29,590 bases of DNA from the NCBI GenBank assembly GCA_964415185.1, contig CAYPZI010000026.1, positions 1 to 29,590 of the forward strand, read 5' to 3'. How positions within the stretch are numbered: position 1 is the first letter of the stretch; the number at the start of each line of letters is the position of its first letter. The translations under genes were made by a program, and so were the position numbers. The stretch comes from CAYVBJ01 sp964415185 (GTDB lineage: Bacteria; Bacteroidota; Rhodothermia; Balneolales; Balneolaceae). Shown piece after piece: positions 23,521 through 29,590 of this stretch. Below the pieces are notes generated by a model that was not told the origin of the DNA, did no database searches, and worked only from the letters and a program-made list of their open reading frames with translations.

Positions 23521-24325
23521 ATTTCCGGCTTGATTTTGCCTCATTCACTAAAAATTTAAAAATATTTCTTTGTGATTTCAGTTGTATCAAATATTCCGGA
23601 TGCCACTGAACGCCGATAATATTCGATTTTTCATTGTGCTCAATCCCCTGGATAATTTCCGTAACTTTTTCTCTTGCAATGATTTCTATTCCCTCACCCG
23701 GCACCTTGATTGCCTGGTTATGAAGGGCATTGACTTCACATTCTGTCCCACCCGTAATTCTCTCGAGAGCGGAACCGCTTCTGATCACCACCTTTTTCTT
23801 CGGCAGTATGGATGTAATTTGGGGAGTTTCAGTATAATAGTTCCGGATATCCTGGTGAAGTGAGCCCCTGAAATGGATATTGATCAACTGCATTCCGCGG
23901 CAAATACCGAGCACAGGCTTTTTATTTTTGAGGGCATGATCAAGCAGCCTGAATTCAAGCTTGTCCCTGTTTTCATCTACGGATGCCGATTTGGTGCTGG
24001 CAAAATACCTTCCCAAAAAATAGATTGGGAAAAAAAGCAATGTCAGTATCCATTCGATCAGGTTTCTGTTCTTTTTTTTCAGATCTTCCGTATCCAGCCT
24101 TTCCTGCCCATATTTTTCAGGTGCAACATCGGCCCCGCCTCCCAATATCAATCCGTCTATATCTGTAATTTCAGCCGGTTTACTGGGTGTGATTCTCAAC
24201 GGTTTGCCGCCGGCAAGCCTTACCGAGAGGGCCGTAAAAAACCAGCCACCATAACCGCCCTTGTCAGGACCGCTTATCCCGATTACAGGCTTAGTTTCTG
24301 ACTTCATAAACCCATTTGTAAACAT
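23519..24325 (-). CDS. Membrane-anchored class I amidotransferase / C26 hydrolase
   Basis: A 268-residue protein of the PuuD/gamma-glutamyl hydrolase (peptidase C26) family. Nucleophile C142 in VLGICRGMQLINI, with H242 and E244 in VQWHPEYL completing the triad; LILGGGADVAPEKYG is the N-terminal family motif, and NALHNQAIKVPG is typical. Unlike PuuD, a hydrophobic segment (about residues 89-108, LIEWILTLLFFPIYFLGRYF) is inserted before the RDKLEFRLLDHALKN helix and would make a membrane hairpin or single-pass anchor. The start overlaps the amidoligase gene by 35 bases; ATG at 24305-24307 (M7) is the alternative. Expected reaction is hydrolysis of a gamma-glutamyl bond. Confidence 0.85.
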   Translation of the reverse strand: MFTNGFMKSETKPVIGISGPDKGGYGGWFFTALSVRLAGGKPLRITPSKPAEITDIDGLILGGGADVAPEKYGQERLDTEDLKKKNRNLIEWILTLLFFPIYFLGRYFASTKSASVDENRDKLEFRLLDHALKNKKPVLGICRGMQLINIHFRGSLHQDIRNYYTETPQITSILPKKKVVIRSGSALERITGGTECEVNALHNQAIKVPGEGIEIIAREKVTEIIQGIEHNEKSNIIGVQWHPEYLIQLKSQRNIFKFLVNEAKSSRK

Positions 24326-25313
24326 GCCTGATCCACTTGCCTTTAAAACCGAAAGATGATTCTTTCGAATAGTTGGTGTAATCCTCTTTCAGTCTTGACA
24401 GTGTTTTATAGTCCGAAGCCAGTTTTTCCACCAGCACCCACCGGTTCCATTCGCTTGCAACCGACCACTCCGGCTCATCAATCCTGCAATTGGGAAGCCT
24501 GTAATGAAATGCCGGGCGAGGGGAAGTCAGTCCGTCATCCACAACAGCCTGAACTTTATTCTCATCAACAAATTCAAACACCGGTAAAAGATCAAGCGGA
24601 CGGTTTCTTGTCGGATTGTGTTCAAGATAATCGTCCATCAGCCGGTTTATATCCGGCTTGTAATCTTTTTGAAGGATCAACAGCTTGTACTCTTTTTTAA
24701 AATCATCGATATAGGGGGTAATCCTGCGGGAGAGATCGATTTCCGAATCGAGCCGGATCCACTCCTGAAGTAAAATAAATGACTGAAGGGTTCTCAATAT
24801 GGTTTCCGGTTTTACATCGGGTATTTCAGGATTCAGATGCATGCCGAATGCATGAAAAAAAGATGTTCCGGTTCCCTCGGCATGATTATTTCTCATTTCG
24901 GATACCAGCTCATCCACCTTGTACAATTTTGAAAACGGAATCGGCGGAGTCACAATCTCAAATGGCACTATTGTGGATACCATATCACTCAGCAATTCCT
25001 CAAGCTCCTTCTTTTTTTTAAGTTCCGAAATGTCAATGCCAATTTTTTTCAGGAACGATTCATACTTTTTTTGCAAAAGCAACTGTGCATCCAATTCAAA
25101 CTTGAACTCTCCGAAATCAGTATCTTCCACTTTAAATTCAAATGTAGTAATGCGCCTGACACTCCCGCCAAACAGGGTAGATATGATTTCGGCAGTCTTC
25201 TCAAGATTCACGGCTGCATATTCAAGCTCAATACCGGCTTTCCGCTCTTCCCCCGCTTTATTATGTAAAACCGGTGGCCGATCAAATTCATCTTTTTTCA
25301 ATTTTTGCACCAT
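24291..25313 (-). CDS. Amidoligase-family (COOH-NH2 ligase) enzyme
   Basis: A 340-residue protein of the amidoligase_2 family, related to glutamine synthetase in fold. The N-terminal AGIELEYAAV holds the metal-binding acidic pair E29/E31, FELDAQLLLQK and VTPPIPFSKLYKVDELV follow, and the TSFFHAFGMHLNPEIPDV segment is characteristic. The C-terminal half (RPAFHYRLPNCRIDEPEW) is also family-like. Amidoligases join a carboxylate to an amine using ATP to make gamma-glutamyl or similar amide products; the substrate is unknown here. It is tightly packed between the aldehyde dehydrogenase (9-base gap) and the C26 hydrolase (35-base overlap), which suggests a shared pathway. Confidence 0.8.
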   Translation of the reverse strand: MVQKLKKDEFDRPPVLHNKAGEERKAGIELEYAAVNLEKTAEIISTLFGGSVRRITTFEFKVEDTDFGEFKFELDAQLLLQKKYESFLKKIGIDISELKKKKELEELLSDMVSTIVPFEIVTPPIPFSKLYKVDELVSEMRNNHAEGTGTSFFHAFGMHLNPEIPDVKPETILRTLQSFILLQEWIRLDSEIDLSRRITPYIDDFKKEYKLLILQKDYKPDINRLMDDYLEHNPTRNRPLDLLPVFEFVDENKVQAVVDDGLTSPRPAFHYRLPNCRIDEPEWSVASEWNRWVLVEKLASDYKTLSRLKEDYTNYSKESSFGFKGKWIRHVYKWVYEVRN

Positions 25314-25322
25314 CCGTCCGGG

Positions 25323-26852
25323 TTAATCACCATCAAGGCCGAATTCAATTCCCTGTGCCAGCGGCAGGCTGTCGCCCCAGTTAATGGTATTGGTCTGCCG
25401 GCGCATGTACGCTTTCCAGGCATCAGACCCGGATTCACGTCCGCCGCCGGTCTCTTTTTCGCCGCCAAAGGCACCGCCGATTTCAGCTCCGCTGGTTCCG
25501 ATATTGATGTTGGCAATTCCGCAGTCACTGCCTGATGCACTCAAAAATCTCTCGGCTTCGCGAAGGTTCAGGGTAAACATTGCAGAACTCAATCCCTGTT
25601 TTACTCCGTTGTGATACTCAATGGCTTCATCCAATGTTTTATATCGAATCAAATAGAGAATCGGGGCGAACGTCTCTTCCTGAACAATTTCGTAATGATT
25701 TTCAGCTTCACAGATAGCCGGCATCACGTAATTGCCATCTCTGTCGTCGAGCACTTCTCCGCCAAAGACAACTTTTCCGCCCTCTTTTTCCACCTGCTTC
25801 AGGGCTTTTTGCATGCTTTCAACGGCCTCCCGGTCAATTAGTGGGCCTACCAGGGTATCATTATCTAAAGGGTCGCCAATCGTCACGCTTTTATAGGCTC
25901 CGGCCAATCTCTGTTTCAACTGATCAAAAATATCTTCATGAATTATCAGCCGGCGGGTTGACGTACACCGCTGTCCGCAAGTACCGACTGCCCCGAACAC
26001 CAATGCCCTGACGGCCATCTCAATATCGGCCTCCTTGCTGATGATGATGGCATTATTGCCGCCAAGCTCGAGAATTGTCCGCCCCAGCCTTGCACCTACT
26101 GCCTGTGCAACTGCTTTCCCCATTGGTATGGAGCCGGTTGCCGAAATGAGGGGGATGCGGGAATCGTTTGTCATCCACTCACCGGCTTCGCGGCCGCCGG
26201 TAATCATATTGAAGATACCTTCCGGCAGATCATTCTCTTTCAATACTTCCGCTATAATTTTCTGGACAGCCAGCGAGCAGAGCGGCGTTTTTTCCGATCC
26301 TTTCCAGATCATCACATCACCGCAAACGGCAGCGATCATCGCATTCCAGCTATACACGGCTACCGGAAAGTTAAACGCCGAAATAATACCCACGGCCCCG
26401 ATCGGGTGCCACTGCTCATACATCCGGTGATGCGGACGCTCTGACGGCATGGTTTTACCGTAAAGCTGTCGCGATTGCCCAACTGCAAAATCACAAATAT
26501 CGATCATCTCCTGAACCTCACCCAAACCTTCCTGGTAGATTTTCCCCATTTCATGGGATACCAATTTTCCCAGCGGCTCTTTATACTCTCTGAGTTTCAG
26601 GCCGATTTGCCTTACAATTTCGCCTCGATGGGGCGCCGGTGTATCACGCCAGGCTTCAAATGCTTTTTGCGACTGTTTCACAACCCGGTCATATTCATCC
26701 TTCGTGGTGAGTGCAACTTTGGCAATATCGCTGTTATTTGATGGACATTGGCTTGTTATCATATCAGCCCGGCTGTCTTTCATAAATTTTTGTCCGGTTG
26801 AAGTACCCGGATTGATATCTCCGATTCCAAGAGTTTTCAAAAAATCTTTCAT
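25323..26852 (-). CDS. ALDH7-type aldehyde dehydrogenase
   Basis: About 509 residues of the ALDH7 (antiquitin) subfamily. NAD-site GIISAFNFPVAVYSWN, substrate loop MIWKGSEKTPLCS, general base in ILELGGNNAI, nucleophile cysteine in CGQRCTSTRRL, and the ALDH7-specific C-terminal EKETGGGRESGSDAWKAYM followed by INWGDSLPLAQGI. ALDH7 members oxidise 2-aminoadipate-6-semialdehyde (piperideine-6-carboxylate) or related aldehydes. The open frame extends to a TTG at 26918, but the ATG at 26850-26852 gives the family length. It heads a putative operon with the amidoligase and hydrolase and could supply or consume an amino-aldehyde in their pathway. Confidence 0.92.
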   Translation of the reverse strand: MKDFLKTLGIGDINPGTSTGQKFMKDSRADMITSQCPSNNSDIAKVALTTKDEYDRVVKQSQKAFEAWRDTPAPHRGEIVRQIGLKLREYKEPLGKLVSHEMGKIYQEGLGEVQEMIDICDFAVGQSRQLYGKTMPSERPHHRMYEQWHPIGAVGIISAFNFPVAVYSWNAMIAAVCGDVMIWKGSEKTPLCSLAVQKIIAEVLKENDLPEGIFNMITGGREAGEWMTNDSRIPLISATGSIPMGKAVAQAVGARLGRTILELGGNNAIIISKEADIEMAVRALVFGAVGTCGQRCTSTRRLIIHEDIFDQLKQRLAGAYKSVTIGDPLDNDTLVGPLIDREAVESMQKALKQVEKEGGKVVFGGEVLDDRDGNYVMPAICEAENHYEIVQEETFAPILYLIRYKTLDEAIEYHNGVKQGLSSAMFTLNLREAERFLSASGSDCGIANINIGTSGAEIGGAFGGEKETGGGRESGSDAWKAYMRRQTNTINWGDSLPLAQGIEFGLDGD

Positions 26853-26954
26853 TTGATCGTATTCTGTCTGATTATCTTTTATTTTCTGAAAGATAGAATC
26901 TGAAAAGCCGATTCCCAATCACTTTTTTAAATTGAAAGGAATTTGAAAAAATCC

Positions 26955-27743
26955 ATGCCGGAAAAAGCATCCAATAATCAAATCAAAAGCTGGCGGAAAC
27001 TCGACAGGAAAAAATACCGGGAATCCGAAGGGTTGTTTATTGCCGAAGGTGAGCGCTGTGTATTTCAAATTTTGAAAAACCATGCGGTAGAAACGGAAGC
27101 GGTTTTTGTATCCGCTGATTATTCAGCCAAAACCGGTACATTTTCCGGGATTCCGGTTTTTGAAGTTCCCGCAGGAGATTTTCAATCGATTACAGATACC
27201 GTAACCCCGCAGGGAATTGCGGCCGTTTGCAGGATACCCCGGCCCCTGACAGCTGCAGAAGCGACGCAACTTCAAGGATGGATTCTGGCGGTCGACCGCA
27301 TCCGCGACCCCGGAAACCTCGGAACCATCATCCGGTCGGCAGCATGGTTCGGCGCCGGTGCAATCGTGGCAGGAGATGGCACTGTTGATCCCTGGCATCC
27401 GAAAGTGGTGAGAAGTACCGCAGGCTCAACTGGCACGGTTCCGCTAATCCGGGAGAACACCTCCGAAGTTTTGCAAACGCTCGAATCAGACGGATGGCAG
27501 GTATTTCTGCTCGACGGCTCACCTTCATCAGTTGATATCCATGAAATCAAACCGCCCGGCAAATCGGTCATCACAGTGGGAAATGAAGCTTCGGGAATCA
27601 ACAGCGGGTTCTATCAACCCGGCAGGACGTCCATTCGAATTCACGGCAGCAGCACCCATGCCGAAAGCCTGAATGCCGCCGTAGCTGCCTCAATTGCCAT
27701 GTTTCATTTCTCAGGATTTAGAAATCAGTCAATAAATAAATAA
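26955..27743 (+). CDS. SpoU/TrmH-family RNA 2'-O-methyltransferase
   Basis: About 262 residues. The N-terminal substrate-binding part (SWRKLDRKKYRESEGLFIAEG) precedes the SPOUT trefoil-knot domain with motif 1 RIRDPGNLGTIIRSAAWFG, motif 2 ITVGNEASGIN and motif 3 IHGSSTHAESLNAAVAASI. These bind S-adenosylmethionine for ribose methylation of rRNA or tRNA; the exact target is not decidable. The frame is open to a TTG at 26943, but the ATG at 26955 is preferred; AAAGGA at 26935-26940 fits either. It is divergent from the aldehyde dehydrogenase, with about 100 bases between. Confidence 0.88.
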   Translation: MPEKASNNQIKSWRKLDRKKYRESEGLFIAEGERCVFQILKNHAVETEAVFVSADYSAKTGTFSGIPVFEVPAGDFQSITDTVTPQGIAAVCRIPRPLTAAEATQLQGWILAVDRIRDPGNLGTIIRSAAWFGAGAIVAGDGTVDPWHPKVVRSTAGSTGTVPLIRENTSEVLQTLESDGWQVFLLDGSPSSVDIHEIKPPGKSVITVGNEASGINSGFYQPGRTSIRIHGSSTHAESLNAAVAASIAMFHFSGFRNQSINK

Positions 27744-27817
27744 TATAGAATAAAATAAGAGCTAAGAGCATTGACCCTGCATAACACGGGGAAGGACATT
27801 ACCAAAAGCAGCCATTC

Positions 27818-27858
27818 AAATCAGCGTAACTCTGCGCCAAAATCAGCGTAACTCTGCG
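27818..27858. repeat. Tandem repeat AAATCAGCGTAACTCTGCG x2
   Basis: The same 19 bases occur at 27818-27836 and 27840-27858, a period of 22. Similar ATCAGCG/TCTGCG phrases are common intergenic filler in several environmental bacterial genomes. Function unknown. Confidence 0.75.
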
Positions 27859-27902
27859 AGAACCCCTAAGATTTCAGATACTTGTCCGACTCATAGCGGA
27901 TG

Positions 27903-27922
27903 CGATATACGATCTCTGATCT
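27903..27922 (-). repeat. Second copy of the 21226-type repeat
   Basis: Read on the minus strand this is AGATCAGAGATCGTATATCG, identical at 19 of 20 bases to 21226-21245 on the plus strand, more than 6 kb away. Confidence 0.6.
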
Positions 27923-27964
27923 TATGAAACTTATCATCCGATAGGTGCCGTCAGCCCGAATTAA

Positions 27965-27985
27965 AGAATCATTAAAATTGATTCT
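27965..27985. promoter_or_regulatory. Inverted repeat AGAATCA-N7-TGATTCT
   Basis: Perfect 7-base arms separated by 7 bases, just upstream of the candidate -35 of the PhoH gene. Symmetry and placement fit a dimeric regulator's site or an upstream hairpin. Confidence 0.35.
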
Positions 27986-28004
27986 CTCATTGACTCTGAT
28001 ATAA

Positions 28005-28024
28005 CTATATATTATTGTATATAG
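28005..28024. promoter_or_regulatory. Inverted repeat CTATATA-N6-TATATAG
   Basis: Perfect 7-base arms around TTATTG, overlapping a possible -10 of the PhoH gene, 50-69 bases before its ATG. AT-richness makes chance occurrence plausible. Confidence 0.35.
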
Positions 28025-28073
28025 CAAATCTACACGACGGATTCATTGCACATGCTAATCTAAATCTGCTTTT

Positions 28074-29408
28074 ATGGCTGGAAAAAAGAACCGGAAGAAG
28101 ATTTTCGTACTCGACACTTCCGTATTACTTTATGACTACACCGCGGTTAACAACTTTGAAAAACATGATATCGCCATTCCCATCACGGTTCTCGAAGAAC
28201 TTGATTCATTCAAAAAGGGAAATTCGGTAACCAACCTGCATGCACGCGAATTTATCCGCTTCCTGGATAAAATTTCGGATGACAACATGCTGAACAACTG
28301 GATTCCCCTGAACGGGCAATCTCACGGAAAACTCCGGGTGTTAAGTGACGAGGGCAGCAAAGTGGATGCATCCAAGGTTTTCGGCTCGTTAAAAAATGAC
28401 CACCGGATATTGAATTCTGCCCTGAAGCTGAAAGATGAAGAACCCGATCGCAAGGTGATCCTGGTTTCCAAGGATATCAACCTGAGGCTCAAAGCACGTG
28501 CCGTAAACCTGGATGCCGAAGATTATGAGACGATCAGGATCAAGGATATCGATCATCTTTACAAGGGAAAAACCGTAGTTAAATTCAAAGACAGCTCACT
28601 GATCAACGAATTGTATAAAAAGGGGGAAGTGGAAAGTGAAAAAATCGAAAAGGCAGGCCCTCTGTGCAATCATTTTTACATTCTGAAAAACCACAAGGCT
28701 TCGGCTCTCGGCAGATACAACCCTAATAGCCGTAAAGTCGAAATTATTCATACTCAAAATGCCTATGGCATCACACCCAGGAATGCAGAACAGACATTTG
28801 CTCTCGATGCCATTATGAATCCGGAAGTGAAACTGGTAACCATTACCGGCGCGGCAGGAACCGGCAAAACGCTGCTTGCACTTGCCGGTGCCCTCGAACA
28901 GCGCAGTAACTACCGGCAAATTTTCCTTGCCAGGCCGATTGTGCCTCTGAGTAACCGGGATCTTGGATACCTGCCCGGTGACGTAAAATCAAAAATCGAT
29001 CCCTACATGCAGCCGTTGTGGGACAATCTCGGCATCATCAAAGACCAGTTCAAGGAAACCAGCAAGCAATTCAAAAAAATTGACGAAATGGTTCAGACCG
29101 AAAAGCTGACCATCGTGCCGCTGGCATATATACGCGGACGCAGTTTATCGAACGTAATTTTCATTGTAGATGAAGCCCAAAACCTGACCCCGCACGAAAT
29201 CAAAACCATTATTACACGTGCCGGTGAAAACACCAAATTTATTTTTACCGGGGATATCTTCCAGATTGACACTCCCTACCTCGATGCACAAAGCAACGGG
29301 CTCTCCTACCTGGTCGACCGCATGAACGGAAGTGAACTTTATGCGCATATCAGCCTTGAAAAAGGCGAGCGCTCCGAACTTGCGAACCTGGCGTGTGAAT
29401 TGCTGTAG
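28074..29408 (+). CDS. PIN-PhoH fusion ATPase/ribonuclease
   Basis: A 444-residue PhoH2-type protein. The N-terminal PIN domain (about 8-160) has the acidic residues expected of a metal-dependent RNase: D14 (VLDTSVLL), E41/E42 (VLEELDSFKKG), D109 (NDHRIL) and D134 (VSKDINLRLKA). The C-terminal PhoH P-loop ATPase has Walker A GAAGTGKT (259-266), ARPIVPLSNRDLGYLPGD and Walker B IFIVDEAQNLTPHEI (362-376), with FTGDIFQID near the end. Studied PIN-PhoH proteins unwind and cleave RNA. Length and motifs are complete. It is a single gene with repeats in its leader. Confidence 0.93.
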   Translation: MAGKKNRKKIFVLDTSVLLYDYTAVNNFEKHDIAIPITVLEELDSFKKGNSVTNLHAREFIRFLDKISDDNMLNNWIPLNGQSHGKLRVLSDEGSKVDASKVFGSLKNDHRILNSALKLKDEEPDRKVILVSKDINLRLKARAVNLDAEDYETIRIKDIDHLYKGKTVVKFKDSSLINELYKKGEVESEKIEKAGPLCNHFYILKNHKASALGRYNPNSRKVEIIHTQNAYGITPRNAEQTFALDAIMNPEVKLVTITGAAGTGKTLLALAGALEQRSNYRQIFLARPIVPLSNRDLGYLPGDVKSKIDPYMQPLWDNLGIIKDQFKETSKQFKKIDEMVQTEKLTIVPLAYIRGRSLSNVIFIVDEAQNLTPHEIKTIITRAGENTKFIFTGDIFQIDTPYLDAQSNGLSYLVDRMNGSELYAHISLEKGERSELANLACELL

Positions 29409-29456
29409 AAAAACAGAATTTCAGGAGTTCAAATCCCAGTTTTCCGGAAAATTTTG

Positions 29457-29590
29457 CTATTTAAATCTGAATCTAACCCCACCAAGAATCTGGATAGGTG
29501 CTGCCAGTGATTCCACACCTCCAAATCCGCTTGCAACAAAACGATTGTCAAAGATATTTTCACCATTGGCAAAAACTTCAATTGTGTTAT
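29457..29590 (-). CDS. TonB-dependent receptor, C-terminal fragment cut by window edge
   Basis: On the minus strand 44 codons ending at TAG (29457-29459) read as a barrel end: an IEVFANGENIFDNRFVASGF segment, then PIQILGGVRFRFK. The xENIFDN and final GVRFxFK with an aromatic strand end are the typical C-terminal beta-strands of TonB-dependent receptors. The rest of the gene lies beyond the window. The inferred receptor would be a client of the TonB system seen at 96-2075, though they are 27 kb apart. Confidence 0.75.
   Translation of the reverse strand, partial: NTIEVFANGENIFDNRFVASGFGGVESLAAPIQILGGVRFRFK

Larger units (their letters stand above)
27744..28073. other. Intergenic region before phoH with repeats
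   Basis: 330 bases without a gene. It holds a 22-base-period tandem repeat (27818-27858), an interspersed repeat (27903-27922) shared with 21226-21245, and two inverted repeats (27965-27985 and 28005-28024) that flank a possible TTGACT -35 (27990-27995) and TATTGT -10 (28013-28018) for the PhoH gene. I see no tRNA or small RNA. Confidence 0.5.

Noticed and set aside
29440..29451. TTTTCCGGAAAA palindrome after the PhoH gene
   Set aside because: It has no loop and no GC-rich stem, so it is a poor terminator candidate between convergent genes.

Overview
The window looks like chromosomal core DNA from a Gram-negative relative of Bacteroidota, most probably Balneolota/Rhodothermota. This is inferred from gene content. 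There is an outer-membrane export and TonB layer (tonB/exbD/exbB, LolA, SusC/TonB-receptor-like barrels). There are HU-like proteins fused to a SPOR domain, an Mrp without the usual CxxC, and a DUF4412 secreted protein. Most genes lack a clear Shine-Dalgarno, and base composition is moderate to AT-leaning. I see no phage, insertion sequence, CRISPR, tRNA or rRNA. The lineage is not proven by the sequence alone.

Layout. Bases 96-11727 are one long minus-strand block. It reads gcvT, comB, ftsK, lolA and a flippase-like membrane protein, then after a 96-base gap with a candidate promoter an outer-membrane barrel, a small HU-like protein, an HU-TM-SPOR fusion, exbB, exbD and tonB. Overlaps of 1-29 bases or short gaps suggest two transcription units devoted to envelope, division and chromosome handling. 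Bases 12000-16117 are plus strand: mrp, a GluR0-type ligand-gated potassium channel, the iron exporter pair fetA/fetB and a DksA-like zinc-finger protein. Bases 16147-18811 are minus strand: hemD, a single-domain response regulator and a DASS/SLC13 anion symporter. Then come an aldo/keto reductase and a DUF4412 protein (+), and an ECF sigma factor (-) divergent from a LOV-domain histidine kinase (+) across a 443-base AT-rich region rich in palindromes. A minus-strand operon follows: ALDH7-like aldehyde dehydrogenase, amidoligase and membrane-anchored class I glutamine amidotransferase/C26 hydrolase. The window ends with a SpoU-type RNA methyltransferase, a PIN-PhoH ATPase and the cut-off C-terminus of a TonB-dependent receptor.

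Most noteworthy. (1) The ALDH-amidoligase-C26 hydrolase operon resembles in logic the gamma-glutamyl (PuuA/PuuC/PuuD) pathway, with an amidoligase in place of PuuA and a hydrophobic anchor inserted in the hydrolase. (2) An HU-like domain is tethered through a membrane helix to a periplasmic SPOR domain and co-encoded with a second mini-HU, next to the TonB motor genes. (3) A glutamate-receptor-like K+ channel keeps both a TVGYGD filter and amino-acid-binding residues. (4) A LOV histidine kinase is divergent from an ECF sigma factor. The intergenic gaps also hold a small family of interspersed repeats (21226-21265 and 27903-27922), a second tandem repeat (27818-27858), a long perfect terminator palindrome (20054-20090) and several operator-like inverted repeats.
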